Below, piece by piece: positions 16,565 to 27,067 of a DNA stretch of 37,914 nucleotides. Numbering within the stretch: the first letter of the stretch is position 1; every line of letters starts with the position of its first letter. A program made the translations under genes and the position numbers. The notes beneath the pieces are model-generated. The model had not been told where the DNA came from and did no database searches. It saw nothing but the letters and a program-made list of their open reading frames with translations. Origin of the DNA: Xenorhabdus khoisanae (GTDB lineage: Bacteria > Pseudomonadota > Gammaproteobacteria > Enterobacterales > Enterobacteriaceae); NCBI RefSeq assembly GCF_001037465.1, contig NZ_LFCV01000145.1, forward strand, positions 1-37,914, written 5' to 3'.

Positions 16565-17557
16565 ATGAACAGAATCATTAAAGCTGCCGCAGTGCAATGT
16601 AGCCCGGTACTTTATAGCCAATCCGCTACCGTAAAAAAAATCTGTGACATTATTTCAGAGCTTGGAAAACAAGGGGTACAGTTTGCCGTTTTTCCTGAAA
16701 CCGTTGTGCCTTATTACCCTTATTTTTCCTTTGTCCAACCCCCACTTGCCATGGGTAAAGAACATTTAAAATTATTGAATGAATCCGTGGTTGTGCCTTC
16801 CGAAGCAACTTCAGCAATTGGTCAGGCCTGTCTTGAGGCCAACATGGTAGTGTCGATCGGCATTAATGAGCGTTCAGGCGGTACGATTTATAACGCACAA
16901 CTGTTATTTGATGCTGATGGCTCAATTATTCAGCATCGCCGCAAAATTACCCCAACTTACCACGAACGAATGGTATGGGGACAAGGTGATGGCAGCGGTC
17001 TGCGTGCCATTGATTCTGCGGTGGGACGTGTTGGTTCGCTGGCATGTTGGGAACATTACAACCCACTGGCTCGTTTTGCCTTGATGGCAGATGGTGAGCA
17101 AATTCATGCTGCCATGTTTCCTGGTTCGTTGGTAGGACAAGTCTTTGCCGATCAAATCAGCGCAACCATTCAACACCATGCTCTGGAGTCTGGCTGTTTT
17201 GTGGTCAATGCCACCGCATGGCTGCACCCCGAACAGCAACAGCAAATTATGCAAGATACCGGCTGTCACATCGCACCAATTTCAGGAGGATGTTTTACCG
17301 CCATTGTTTCCCCCGAAGGCAAGTTTTTAGTTGAGCCGCTCACGCAAGGTGAAGGTTATTGCATTGCCGATCTGGATTTCAGCTTGATTGATAAACGCAA
17401 ACGCATGATGGATTCGGTTGGGCATTACAGCCGCCCCGAATTGTTCAGCTTATTGATTGATCGTCGTCCAACACGTGTATTGCACGAACTGAAAGTTGAA
17501 ACATCAGAGCAAAGCCATCTCGAAAAACTTTCAACATTTAATGAAGCACATGTCTGA
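16565..17557 (+). CDS. nitC: NitC, Nit1-type nitrilase
   Basis: A 330-residue carbon-nitrogen hydrolase of the Nit6803 nitrilase branch. The catalytic triad is visible as E45 ([11 protein letters not shown]), K127 ([11 protein letters not shown]) and C161 ([14 protein letters not shown]); the extra Glu, E134, is also there. The CWEHYNP context marks a true nitrilase (nitrile to acid plus ammonia) rather than an amidase. In cyanide-assimilating pseudomonads NitC is required for growth on cyanide; the physiological nitrile is not settled. Second gene of the Nit1C operon, 29 bases after nitB. Confidence 0.88.
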   Translation: MNRIIKAAAVQCSPVLYSQSATVKKICDIISELGKQGVQFAVFPETVVPYYPYFSFVQPPLAMGKEHLKLLNESVVVPSEATSAIGQACLEANMVVSIGINERSGGTIYNAQLLFDADGSIIQHRRKITPTYHERMVWGQGDGSGLRAIDSAVGRVGSLACWEHYNPLARFALMADGEQIHAAMFPGSLVGQVFADQISATIQHHALESGCFVVNATAWLHPEQQQQIMQDTGCHIAPISGGCFTAIVSPEGKFLVEPLTQGEGYCIADLDFSLIDKRKRMMDSVGHYSRPELFSLLIDRRPTRVLHELKVETSEQSHLEKLSTFNEAHV

Positions 17558-17593
17558 ACCGCATTGATTAAACACCAATAATAGGGAATCAGG

Positions 17594-18673
17594 ATGTCTA
17601 CTATACAATTATTGACCGATTTGCAATGTCATGGTCTGAAATGGGAAGGCGATTTTGGCTTATCCCGTAAAGGTGGCGCAGGGCCAAGCGACCATAAGGC
17701 ACTGAGCCTTAACGGGCAGACCATGATGATCCCGGTGCGGAACCTTATGGCACAAGAGTCACCCTACACTGCAAAGCCTGAACCTTACTCCGACAAGGTG
17801 ACTGTCTTTAAAAACCGAATTCCTGTAGCAACATTAACTGCACCTGCACGACCACGTTTTTATGATTTAAAAACGGCCGAAGGTATTGCCTATGAGCAAA
17901 TTGCAACCTTACATAGCCATGATGTATTGGCAACGACTGTGTTACAGCATTGCATTCGGATGAATGACAAGGCAACGGCATGCCAATTCTGTTCAATTGA
18001 TCAGTCTATAAAAAATGGGCGAACATTGATTCGCAAGCACCCGAAACAATTGGCAGAAGTCGCCAAAGCAGCCGTTGAGCTGGATGGTGTCAAGCAAATG
18101 GTGATCACCACGGGTACACCAAATACGGCAGATCGTGGTGCCAAAATTTTATATGACTCGGTTAAAGCCATTAAGGCTCAAGTCGATTTGCCAATACAGG
18201 TACAGTGTGAACCTCCCGATGATTTTGCATGGTTTCAGCGTTTAAAGGATGCGGGCGCTGTGTCGATCGGGATGCACCTTGAAGCAGTAAATGAACGTGT
18301 ACGGCAGAAGATTATGCCCGGCAAGGCCGAAGTTTCATTGGAAATATATTTTGCCGCATTTGAAGCAGCCGTTGCGGTGTTCGGCCGGGGACAGGTCAGT
18401 ACCTACATTCTGGTCGGTTTGGGTGACACCGAATTAGAAATCGTAGAGATGACCGCCAGACTTACGAAAATTGGGGTGTATCCATTTGTCGTACCATTTG
18501 TACCGATTCAAGGAACTCCATTGGAACATCATCCTAAACCTAATCCGGCTTTTATGCAGTCGCTTTATCCGAAAATCGGGCAACAACTCAAACTACATGG
18601 TTTGAACTCGGAAAATACACAGGCAGGCTGTGCCAAGTGTGGCGCTTGCTCTTCGCTGAAAGCGTATGAATAA
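17594..18673 (+). CDS. nitD: NitD, MSMEG_0568 family radical SAM enzyme
   Basis: A 359-residue radical SAM protein with non-canonical cysteine spacing. Instead of CxxxCxxC it shows C120-x9-C130-x2-C133 (HCIRMNDKATACQFC). Other radical SAM landmarks follow: VKQMVITTGTPNTADRG, IQVQCEPPDD and MHLEAVNE. A second Cys cluster, C346-x2-C349-x2-C352 in QAGCAKCGACSS, closes the protein and may bind an auxiliary iron-sulfur centre. The reaction is unknown; the gene is always found with the Nit1C nitrilase, so it probably makes or consumes the nitrile substrate. The ATG follows AGGGAATCAGG. Confidence 0.85.
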   Translation: MSTIQLLTDLQCHGLKWEGDFGLSRKGGAGPSDHKALSLNGQTMMIPVRNLMAQESPYTAKPEPYSDKVTVFKNRIPVATLTAPARPRFYDLKTAEGIAYEQIATLHSHDVLATTVLQHCIRMNDKATACQFCSIDQSIKNGRTLIRKHPKQLAEVAKAAVELDGVKQMVITTGTPNTADRGAKILYDSVKAIKAQVDLPIQVQCEPPDDFAWFQRLKDAGAVSIGMHLEAVNERVRQKIMPGKAEVSLEIYFAAFEAAVAVFGRGQVSTYILVGLGDTELEIVEMTARLTKIGVYPFVVPFVPIQGTPLEHHPKPNPAFMQSLYPKIGQQLKLHGLNSENTQAGCAKCGACSSLKAYE

Positions 18674-18685
18674 GGGGAATGTGGT

Positions 18686-19249
18686 ATGGAACTTTCTCGC
18701 TATTCCTGGCTTCTTCAGCTAAATGAAGGAATGAAAAAATCGCTTGGCGATAATATTGTTATCAAGATTGTGTCGGAAGATTGGGAGCTTCAGCAATATT
18801 ACCGTTTACGTGAAGCGACTTTTCGCGATGAACAGAAAATCTTAAAAGAAGATCGTGATGAACACGATGTTAAGGCATTGGGCATTATCGCCATTAGAAA
18901 AATGTTTGGTGAGCATGAGCGTGTGATTGGTGCCGTGCGCATCTTTCCTGATGGCGAACAAACGTGGTATGGCGGGCGCTTATGCGTAGACCCTTTATAT
19001 CGACGTCACCATACCATTGGTAAAGCGCTAATCAATGTCGCGGTATCAACTGCCAAAAACTTAGGATGCCGTACTTTCTTAGCCACTGTGCAAAGTCAGA
19101 ATGAACACTATTTCCAAAGATTGTATTGGGATAGCTTGCGTCAATTGACGATTGCCAATATTCCACATGTATTGATGCAGGCTCAGATTGAAAACTATCC
19201 GTTACAGCATATCCCGATGCAAATCTGCATGCAGAAGGAGACGTGCTGA
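18686..19249 (+). CDS. nitE: NitE, MSMEG_0567-type GNAT N-acyltransferase
   Basis: A 187-residue GNAT-fold protein. The segment IGAVRIFPDGEQTWYGGRLC followed by VDPLYRRHHTIGKALINVAV has the acyl-CoA pyrophosphate-loop pattern R-x-x-x-x-G-K-A, and the C-terminus contains TVQSQNEHYFQRLYWDSL, a typical GNAT beta5-alpha4 region. In some genomes this domain is fused to the AIR-synthase-like protein encoded next, which supports a shared step. Its stop overlaps the next start (TGATG). The acyl acceptor is unknown. Confidence 0.83.
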   Translation: MELSRYSWLLQLNEGMKKSLGDNIVIKIVSEDWELQQYYRLREATFRDEQKILKEDRDEHDVKALGIIAIRKMFGEHERVIGAVRIFPDGEQTWYGGRLCVDPLYRRHHTIGKALINVAVSTAKNLGCRTFLATVQSQNEHYFQRLYWDSLRQLTIANIPHVLMQAQIENYPLQHIPMQICMQKETC

Positions 19250-20307
19250 TGGAACTCAATCAATTACTCGAAATACTAAAACATACACCCGCAATGCAGT
19301 CCAAGCAGGCAATTGCTCACTGTTTTTCAACTAATATAGTTTTAGACAATGTAACTTGTCATGTGGATTCATTGGACAGCTTATACGCCTACCCCGGAGA
19401 TGACACAGCGGCAGTGTCGTTAAACGGTCAATATATATTGCATGCCTGTGAAGGTATGTTGCCGAATTTTGTAACCCATTATCCTTATTTTGCAGGATGG
19501 TCAGCCGTCATGGCGAATATCAGTGATATTGCAGCAATGGGCGGTCGGGCGTTGTCAGTGGTGAACAGTCTCTGGCATACCAGTAATGAATCTGCCCAGC
19601 AATTAATGCATGGCATGCAGGATGCTTGCCATGCTTACGATGTGCCATTGGTCGGTGGACACTCTCATCTTGGGGCAGCTTATCAGCCCGCTTTATCCGT
19701 GGCAATTCAAGGCATGGCGCGAAAATTACTCTCAGTGTTACATGTTAAACCCCAACAAAAAATTCTGATTGCTTTAAATCTACAAGGGCAATTCCACCCC
19801 GATACCACTTACTGGAAATGCTTTGAGCACGTATCTGGCCGCATTTTACAGTCACAAATTGCTTTGCTGCCGCAATTAGCAGAGAAGAATCTGGCTTATG
19901 CCGCCCGTGATATTAGTAATGCCGGTATTTTAGGTAGTTTATTGATGCTGCTCGAAGGCACAGCATCGGGAGCACGTATCAATTTAGATGCGATTCCTAA
20001 ACCTGATGATGTGGAATGGTTTCAATGGCTGCAAATTTTCCCCAGTTTTGGTTTTTTACTCACTGCTGATGCAAACAAATGTGAAGAAATCATCAGACTG
20101 TTTCACAGTCAGGATATTGCCTGCACGGTGATTGGTGAAACCAATAACAGTGGTGTAATTACAGTGCAACAGCAGGAACAGAGCAGCATATTTTGGGATT
20201 TTCACCGCCAGATATTTACCGGCTTTTGCTACGCCAACCTTCTAAAAAAACGCGCCTTAGAAAAATCACAGAGTAAACCCATACAGATTGAGACTAAAAG
20301 TCGGTAG
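19249..20307 (+). CDS. nitF: NitF, Sll0787-type AIR-synthase-like (PurM superfamily) protein
   Basis: A 352-residue PurM/SelD-superfamily ATP-binding protein. Typical elements are a YPGDDTAAVSLNGQYILHAC segment with the metal/ATP-binding acidic residues, SDIAAMGGRALSVVN and VGGHSHLGA. I choose the ATG at 19249, which overlaps the nitE stop and sits eight bases after AAGGAG; the GTG at 19243 is too close to that site. Superfamily members activate an amide or carboxylate by phosphorylation, so NitF may phosphorylate a pathway intermediate; that is inference. Confidence 0.83.
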   Translation: MELNQLLEILKHTPAMQSKQAIAHCFSTNIVLDNVTCHVDSLDSLYAYPGDDTAAVSLNGQYILHACEGMLPNFVTHYPYFAGWSAVMANISDIAAMGGRALSVVNSLWHTSNESAQQLMHGMQDACHAYDVPLVGGHSHLGAAYQPALSVAIQGMARKLLSVLHVKPQQKILIALNLQGQFHPDTTYWKCFEHVSGRILQSQIALLPQLAEKNLAYAARDISNAGILGSLLMLLEGTASGARINLDAIPKPDDVEWFQWLQIFPSFGFLLTADANKCEEIIRLFHSQDIACTVIGETNNSGVITVQQQEQSSIFWDFHRQIFTGFCYANLLKKRALEKSQSKPIQIETKSR

Positions 20308-20318
20308 GAGCCTATGTT

Positions 20319-20609
20319 ATGCCCAGCGTAAATTTTACTGTGAAGTGGCCTGATGGAAAGCTGATTCAATATTACTCACCTTCAACGGTGATTTATGAAT
20401 ACCTATTCATTGGTCAGCGTTACTCAAGTACGCAGTTTTTACACCAAGTTGAAAATGGTCTGCTTGCCGCATCGGAAAGAGTACGTGCACGTTATGGCTT
20501 TACCTGTAGTTCGGCCATGGACAATCTGGCGATGATCAAGTCCCAAGCCAGAGTCTTCGGGCTAAATCCGGAAGATCAAATTGAAGTCATTGAAATGACG
20601 AATAAATGA
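20319..20609 (+). CDS. nitG: NitG, MSMEG_0570 family small protein
   Basis: A 96-residue protein of the MSMEG_0570 family found only in Nit1C clusters. Visible features are VNFTVKWPDGKLIQYYSPST at the N-terminus and a RARYGFTCSSAMDNLAMIKS segment in which a Cys and several small residues stand out. No known biochemical role; it may be an accessory or carrier protein of the pathway. The ATG at 20319 lies eight bases after GTAGGAG, which overlaps the nitF stop; an out-of-frame ATG at 20314 is ignored. Confidence 0.82.
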   Translation: MPSVNFTVKWPDGKLIQYYSPSTVIYEYLFIGQRYSSTQFLHQVENGLLAASERVRARYGFTCSSAMDNLAMIKSQARVFGLNPEDQIEVIEMTNK

Positions 20610-20621
20610 GAAGGATGTTCC

Positions 20622-21950
20622 ATGTTAAATACTCAAAATCAAATATTGCGGCCAGATTATGATGTGGTCATTGTTGGTGGTGGTCAGGCAGGCTTATGTA
20701 TCAGTCACTATTTGCAAAAGGCAGGCATTGACCATGTCGTATTAGAAAAAGAATCCGAGTTAACCCATAGCTGGCGTCGTAAACGTTGGGATAATTTTAC
20801 CTTGGTGACACCTAACTGGCAGTGTCTGTTGCCAGAACACCCTTATCAGGGGCAAGACCCTGATGGCTTTATGAAGAAGCATGAAATTGTGGAATATCTC
20901 GATGAATTTATTGAAAAAATAAACCCTCCTGCCATTTTAAATATTCAGGTAGAACATATAAAAAAAGTGGCAGAACAAAAGTTTGTCATTGAAACTAATC
21001 ACGGCACAACTACAGCCAAACAACTCGTTGTCGCGGCAGGTGGATATCACACTCCGATTTATCCCAAACTCAGCGATACCTTGCCTGAACATATAAAAGT
21101 GATGCATTCGGAAGAATATTTGAATGTAAATCAACTACCTGAAGGTGCGGTGTTAGTGGTCGGATCAGGGCAATCCGGCGCACAGATTGCCGAAGATTTA
21201 CATTTGGCAGGCAAAAAAGTTTACTTATCGACAGGTGACGCACCACGTTGTGCCCGATTCTATCGCGGCAAAGATGTGGTGAAATGGCTGTTTGATATGG
21301 GTTATTACGAAACTACTGCCAAAGAGCATCGTTATAGTGAAGAAGTCCGTAACAGTACCAACCACTATGTCACAGGGCGTGATGGCGGGCGTGATATTGA
21401 CCTGCGTCAATTTGCCTTAGAAGGTATGCAACTGTTTGGTCGTTTTGATGACTTTAAAGATGGTCAACTCTGGTTCAGAGCCGATTTATCAGAAAATCTG
21501 GACCTCGCCGATGCCACTTATAATCGCATTAATGCCTCAATTGATGAATATTTGGATAAAAACAATATTACAACCGATGAGTCTGCATCAGTGTATCAGC
21601 CTGTTTGGCATCCTGAGCAGGAAATCACACGCATTGATTTGGCAAAAGAAAATATTACTTCAGTGATTTGGTGTATCGGTTTCAGACCAGATTATTCATG
21701 GATTGATTTAGATATTTTTCAAGCCAACGGTTACCCAAACCATGATCGTGGAATTACCCTTGATCCGGATGTCACGTTTATTGGTTTGCCGTGGTTATAT
21801 ACATGGGGTTCCGGGCGTTTTCTGGGGATCGATCAGGACGCTGCCTATGTAATGCAGCATATTGAGCGACGAATTCGCATCAGTGCAAGGGCTGGGAAAC
21901 ATAGTTCAGAAAGTGGCAATGTTGTTTTCGAAACGGGCTTAGTGCCCTGA
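20622..21950 (+). CDS. nitH: NitH, MSMEG_0569 family flavin-dependent oxidoreductase
   Basis: A 442-residue two-dinucleotide-binding-domain flavoprotein of the monooxygenase type. The FAD motif GGGQAG is at 19-24 and the NAD(P)H motif GSGQSG at 181-186; between them comes LVVAAGGYHTP, and IGFRPDYSW lies in the C-terminal part. This architecture is shared with flavin monooxygenases such as YUCCA/FMO-like enzymes. Last gene of the Nit1C operon, 12 bases after nitG. It probably oxidises a pathway intermediate, such as an amine or oxime on the way to a nitrile (inference). Confidence 0.85.
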   Translation: MLNTQNQILRPDYDVVIVGGGQAGLCISHYLQKAGIDHVVLEKESELTHSWRRKRWDNFTLVTPNWQCLLPEHPYQGQDPDGFMKKHEIVEYLDEFIEKINPPAILNIQVEHIKKVAEQKFVIETNHGTTTAKQLVVAAGGYHTPIYPKLSDTLPEHIKVMHSEEYLNVNQLPEGAVLVVGSGQSGAQIAEDLHLAGKKVYLSTGDAPRCARFYRGKDVVKWLFDMGYYETTAKEHRYSEEVRNSTNHYVTGRDGGRDIDLRQFALEGMQLFGRFDDFKDGQLWFRADLSENLDLADATYNRINASIDEYLDKNNITTDESASVYQPVWHPEQEITRIDLAKENITSVIWCIGFRPDYSWIDLDIFQANGYPNHDRGITLDPDVTFIGLPWLYTWGSGRFLGIDQDAAYVMQHIERRIRISARAGKHSSESGNVVFETGLVP

Positions 21951-22004
21951 ACGTCATTCAGGCAACCTGCCGTATTGTAAGTGAAGCGCGCCACAAGCTG
22001 GAAA

Positions 22005-22045
22005 ACAAAAAAATCAGCGGTTACAGGGTGAGTTGCCTGTAACCG
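22005..22045 (-). terminator. Rho-independent terminator of kdsA
   Basis: A perfect 10-bp stem, CGGTTACAGG (22018-22027) and CCTGTAACCG (22036-22045) with an 8-base loop, is followed on the minus strand by CTGATTTTTTTG. This is a standard terminator for kdsA, and its lack of a T-run on the plus side means it serves the minus strand. It lies between convergent nitH and kdsA. Confidence 0.85.
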
Positions 22046-22076
22046 CATCATCAAGAAAATCCGGCGAATTCAGGAA

Positions 22077-22973
<897 letters not shown>

Positions 22974-23038
22974 CTATAAAAATAAACAGGTCACTGAGAA
23001 ATCTCGCCTTATGAAAACATTAATGGAAAACAAATACA

Positions 23039-23848
23039 TTAATGAAGAACAATCAGCCCCCGCTCAATGGAGTTAATCTGCATTTTTATCATTTCTGAGA
23101 TAGGATCCTCAGGGCAGTGCTCCACAAAATAGCGCAAATCCGAAACAGCAATGTGATTGCAGTCGAGTTGTGCATAGATAAGCCCCCGGTCGCGGATTTC
23201 ATATGGATCATCGGGGTCAAACATCAGCACAATTTCGCTGGCCTTGAGAGCTAACTCCATTTTTTTCTCTTCCATCAGGGAAACTTTGATGGTGTCAGTG
23301 ACTTTACGCACAATGCTGATATTATCCGCTTCCTGTAAGTCTTTCTTTTCCAGACGAATAGTTGGCCCAATATTGCCTTTCAACCAGACATCAAGTGTAT
23401 GTTCGTTGAGCGTATCGCCATTCATGGGATTAATGTACCATGCTGGTTCATCAACTAAATCAGCCCGTAAGATCAGCTGTGTCGGGAATATAATAGGCTG
23501 TACTGGCAAATCCAGCGCCTGAGCAATATGTGAAAATAGCGTCCCCAATGCCACGGGTGCCCCCTGGCGTGAATGCAGTACTCTATCCAACCACAGGGTA
23601 TCAGACAAACAATACACGCCATTTGCCCCGCCGAATTTCCATTCGCGGTAAAAAAGTGACAACAATAACTGCAATTTTACTTTGGTGTCGGTAATAGAAG
23701 AAAGTTTCTGCCGGGCTTCTTCAACCAATGCAGCTAACTGTTCAGTCACCAACTTTTGAGGAAAATCAGCACGAATGGTCCGTGTTACTAGAATAATACC
23801 GTCAATCAGGGGAGCATTATTGAATTCATAATTAACTATGGTTTTCAT
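23039..23848 (-). CDS. sirB1: SirB1 family protein (YchA), transglutaminase-like/TPR
   Basis: A 269-residue protein of the SirB1/YchA family. It contains the transglutaminase-like segment with RQGAPVALGTLFSHIAQALD and WYINPMNGDTL, and helical TPR-like repeats in the C-terminal third (ALKASEIVLMFDPDDPYEIR, then DRGLIYAQLDCNHIAVSDLR). The function is not established. The start overlaps the end of prmC by 17 bases, indicating translational coupling. In E. coli sirB2 lies between prmC and sirB1; here it is absent. Confidence 0.88.
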   Translation of the reverse strand: MKTIVNYEFNNAPLIDGIILVTRTIRADFPQKLVTEQLAALVEEARQKLSSITDTKVKLQLLLSLFYREWKFGGANGVYCLSDTLWLDRVLHSRQGAPVALGTLFSHIAQALDLPVQPIIFPTQLILRADLVDEPAWYINPMNGDTLNEHTLDVWLKGNIGPTIRLEKKDLQEADNISIVRKVTDTIKVSLMEEKKMELALKASEIVLMFDPDDPYEIRDRGLIYAQLDCNHIAVSDLRYFVEHCPEDPISEMIKMQINSIERGLIVLH

Positions 23849-24692
23849 TTTTATTCCATCGACCTACCGTAATACGTTCGTTACCGCCATAATCCTGAAA
23901 AGTTGCTATCTGCTGATAACCTTTTTCCCAAAATAGGTTTCTGACAACGATTCCCTGTTTCCAGCCATGTTCCAATAACAGCCATCCGTTTGGTAACAGG
24001 AAGTGGCGAGCCTGCTCCACAATTGTCTGCAAATCTGCCATGCCATTTTGGGCAGCGATCAATGCAGTGGTCGGTTCAAACCTGACATCTCCTTCACGCA
24101 GATGAGGATCAAGCTCATCAATATACGGAGGATTACTGACAATCATATCAAATTGTCGACCCGCTACCGCAGAAAACCACGCACTTTGTAAAAAATTCAC
24201 ATTGTGAAAAGACAGTTTTTCCGCATTTTTTTCAGTATTGTGTTTCGCCAGTGCCACTGCATCGGGGTTAATATCGACCCCTGTTACGTGACAATCATGT
24301 CGCTCACTGGCCAGAGCCAAGGCAATTGCTCCCGTTCCCGTACCAAGATCCAAAATCTGGGCGGGTAAATTGGGCAACAATTCCAATGCCTTTTCAACTA
24401 GGCATTCCGTGTCAGGGCGTGGAATCAGGGTCGCTGGTGATACAGAGAGAGGCAATGACCAGAATTCACGCTCACCCACAATATAAGCAACCGGCTCCCC
24501 CTGAATGCGGCGAGCCAGCAAGGCTTCTAGCTGGTAAGCTTCTTCTGCCGAAATTGGTGTTTCATTGAATGCAATTAAATAAGTGCGGGAGCGCCCTGTC
24601 ACATGTTGCAACAAAATTTCCGCATCGCGTTTAGGGCTGTCACTTTCGGTCAACTGCATGGCCGCATGCTGGAGCCAATATTGATAATTCAT
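23832..24692 (-). CDS. prmC: PrmC (HemK), release factor glutamine methyltransferase
   Basis: A 286-residue enzyme that N5-methylates the Gln of the GGQ motif in release factors RF1 and RF2. The N-terminal helical domain is followed by the SAM-binding motif DLGTGTGAIALAL (about 116-128) and the catalytic NPPYI motif. The ATG at 24692 overlaps the prfA stop (TGATG) and lies five bases behind AGGA; the TTG one codon upstream is less likely. The co-operonic substrate gene prfA lies directly upstream. Confidence 0.95.
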   Translation of the reverse strand: MNYQYWLQHAAMQLTESDSPKRDAEILLQHVTGRSRTYLIAFNETPISAEEAYQLEALLARRIQGEPVAYIVGEREFWSLPLSVSPATLIPRPDTECLVEKALELLPNLPAQILDLGTGTGAIALALASERHDCHVTGVDINPDAVALAKHNTEKNAEKLSFHNVNFLQSAWFSAVAGRQFDMIVSNPPYIDELDPHLREGDVRFEPTTALIAAQNGMADLQTIVEQARHFLLPNGWLLLEHGWKQGIVVRNLFWEKGYQQIATFQDYGGNERITVGRWNKNENHS

Positions 24693-25774
24693 CAATCCTG
24701 CTCTGATAATGCAGATAATTGGTCTGCCTGATATTCGGTAATAATAGGCTGGATAAGCATATCCAGTTTGCCTTCCATTACTTCTTCAAGACGGTATAAC
24801 GTTAGGTTGATGCGATGATCGGTAACTCGCCCTTGTGGGAAGTTATAAGTTCGGTTGCGATCTGAACGGTCGCCGGAACCGAGCAGATTGCGACGCTCAG
24901 AAGCCTCGGCTTCCTGACGTTTTTGTGCCTCGGCAGCACGGATGCGCGCAGCAAGCACAGACATCGCTTTTGCCTTGTTTTTATGCTGGGAACGTTCATC
25001 CTGACATTCTACGACAATGCCGGTTGGCAGGTGGGTAATTCGAATGGCAGAGTCAGTGGTATTGACGTGCTGACCACCCGCCCCAGAAGAACGAAACGTA
25101 TCAATTTTCAGATCACCGGGACTGATTTCCGGTAATTCTGCTTCAGGGATTTCCGGCAAAATAGCCACAGTACAGGCCGACGTATGGATACGTCCCTGAG
25201 ATTCTGTTTCTGGTACACGCTGAACACGATGACCACCTGATTCAAATTTCAAGTGACCATAAACTTGCTCACCAGAAACTTTGGCAATAACTTCTTTGTA
25301 TCCACCATGCTCGCCCTCATTGGCGCTCATGATCTCTACTTTCCAGCGGCGGGATTCTGCATAACGGCTATACATGCGGAATAAATCTCCGGCGAATATC
25401 GCAGCCTCATCCCCGCCGGTTCCTGCACGAACTTCCAGAAAACAATTGCGCTCATCATCCGGATCTTTAGGCAATAACAGCACCTGTAATTGCTGTTCTA
25501 ACTCTTCATTACGAATTTTTGCGTCTTTGAGTTCTTCCTGCGCCATTTCCCGCATTTCGGGATCATCAAGCATCATCTCGGCTGTTTCGATATCATCCTG
25601 AACGCTTTTCCAAGCTTTAAAACAGTTAGTCACATCAGTAAGTTGAGCATATTCCTTTGATAATGCACGAAAACGCTCCTGATCAGCGATCACCTCAGCA
25701 TCGCCGAGATGAGCCAAAACTTCTTCATGGCGTTCTTGTAATGCTTCCAATTTAGCGACAATAGAAGGCTTCAT
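24692..25774 (-). CDS. prfA: PrfA, peptide chain release factor RF1
   Basis: A 360-residue class I release factor reading UAA and UAG. The GGQ motif is in [16 protein letters not shown], the stop-codon recognition tripeptide P-x-T is PET in [10 protein letters not shown], and the N-terminal coiled region begins [19 protein letters not shown]. Length matches E. coli RF1. It lies between hemA (30-base gap) and prmC (4-base-type overlap), the classic enteric hemA-prfA-prmC operon. Confidence 0.97.
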   Translation of the reverse strand: MKPSIVAKLEALQERHEEVLAHLGDAEVIADQERFRALSKEYAQLTDVTNCFKAWKSVQDDIETAEMMLDDPEMREMAQEELKDAKIRNEELEQQLQVLLLPKDPDDERNCFLEVRAGTGGDEAAIFAGDLFRMYSRYAESRRWKVEIMSANEGEHGGYKEVIAKVSGEQVYGHLKFESGGHRVQRVPETESQGRIHTSACTVAILPEIPEAELPEISPGDLKIDTFRSSGAGGQHVNTTDSAIRITHLPTGIVVECQDERSQHKNKAKAMSVLAARIRAAEAQKRQEAEASERRNLLGSGDRSDRNRTYNFPQGRVTDHRINLTLYRLEEVMEGKLDMLIQPIITEYQADQLSALSEQD

Positions 25775-25804
25775 TCGTAATATCAGACCTTATTTAGAAT
25801 AGGG

Positions 25805-27067
25805 TTAGTTATGATCCAGCCCAAGGCTGTCCCGTAATAGATTCAGGCGTTCCAAATCGCCATCACTGGCAGCCTGTTGGAGAGATTTAGTTGGTGTATG
25901 AATCAGACGATTCGTCAATTGGTGAGTCAATTGGTTAATGATCTGTTCAGCATCAGCACCCTGTTTTATGGACATTAATGCTTTTGCCGTCATTTCAGCC
26001 CTGATTTTCTCTGCTTGTTCCCGATATTCGCGAATTGTATTAACTGCCCCCTGAGAACGCAACCAATCCATGAAGTGGCTGCTTTCTTGTTGCACAATGC
26101 CTTCTGCGACAATGGCTGCGGCTTTACGTTGAGCGAGGTTTTGTTGAATGATGGCCTGTAAGTCATCAACACTGTACAGATAAACATCACTTAATTTTTC
26201 AACATCCGGCTCAATATCACGGGGAACGGCGATATCAATCAGCAACATCGGCTGGTTGCGACGTACTTTCAACGCCCGTTCAACCATACCTTTACCAATA
26301 ATCGGCAATGGGCTGGCGGTGGAACTGATCACAATATCAGCTTCAGCCAACCGGGTATCGATATCCGGCAGGGAAATAACTTCGGCATTAACTTCACTGG
26401 CAAGCTTCTGCGCCCGCTCTTTCGTGCGGTTGGCGATCATCATGTGACGCACCCCATGTTCTTTAAGGTGACGTGCTACCAGTTCAATCGTTTCCCCTGC
26501 TCCCACCAGCAGGATAGACAGTTGAGAAAGAGATTCGAAAATTTGCCGGGCAAGTGTACAGGCCGCAAACGCCACAGAAACGGCATTTGCACCAATTTCT
26601 GTTTCTGTTCTGACCCGTTTGGCGACCGAGAAAGATTTTTGGAACAGGCGTTCCAACTCTCCTGATAGGGACTGATAATTTTGCGACTCAGCGAATGCTT
26701 TCTTCACCTGCCCAAAAATCTGAGGTTCTCCCAAGACAAGGGAGTCGAGACCACTGGCGACTCGCATTAAATGACTGACAGCTTCATCATTCAAATGCCA
26801 GTAGAGACTTGATTTCAAGTCTTCAGGATTGAGCTGATGATACCTGCACAGCCAATTAATTAACTGTTCTTTAAAATTATCCTGCTGTTCAACACTGAGA
26901 TAGAGCTCTGTGCGGTTACAGGTTGACAGCACAACACCGCCCCGCACCAGAGGTTGCCGGAGCAAGTCATCAAGTGCAAGCCCTATCGTGTCAGGAGAAA
27001 AGGCTACCCGCTCACGTAAAGAAACAGGCGCTGTTTTATGGTTGATACCAAGTGCTAATAAAGTCAT
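25805..27067 (-). CDS. hemA: HemA, glutamyl-tRNA reductase
   Basis: A 420-residue enzyme reducing glutamyl-tRNA(Glu) to glutamate-1-semialdehyde, the first step of tetrapyrrole synthesis. The catalytic Cys is in [13 protein letters not shown] (about C50), the substrate site in [18 protein letters not shown], and the NADPH-binding domain starts near [19 protein letters not shown]-terminal dimerisation helix region follows. Start [14 protein letters not shown] is the expected one, and the gene is divergent from lolB as in E. coli. Confidence 0.97.
   Translation of the reverse strand: MTLLALGINHKTAPVSLRERVAFSPDTIGLALDDLLRQPLVRGGVVLSTCNRTELYLSVEQQDNFKEQLINWLCRYHQLNPEDLKSSLYWHLNDEAVSHLMRVASGLDSLVLGEPQIFGQVKKAFAESQNYQSLSGELERLFQKSFSVAKRVRTETEIGANAVSVAFAACTLARQIFESLSQLSILLVGAGETIELVARHLKEHGVRHMMIANRTKERAQKLASEVNAEVISLPDIDTRLAEADIVISSTASPLPIIGKGMVERALKVRRNQPMLLIDIAVPRDIEPDVEKLSDVYLYSVDDLQAIIQQNLAQRKAAAIVAEGIVQQESSHFMDWLRSQGAVNTIREYREQAEKIRAEMTAKALMSIKQGADAEQIINQLTHQLTNRLIHTPTKSLQQAASDGDLERLNLLRDSLGLDHN

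Noticed and set aside
22018-22045. 10-bp inverted repeat as a possible attachment site or tRNA end
   Set aside because: A T-run on the minus side and its place after kdsA fit a terminator; no tRNA or integrase is nearby.
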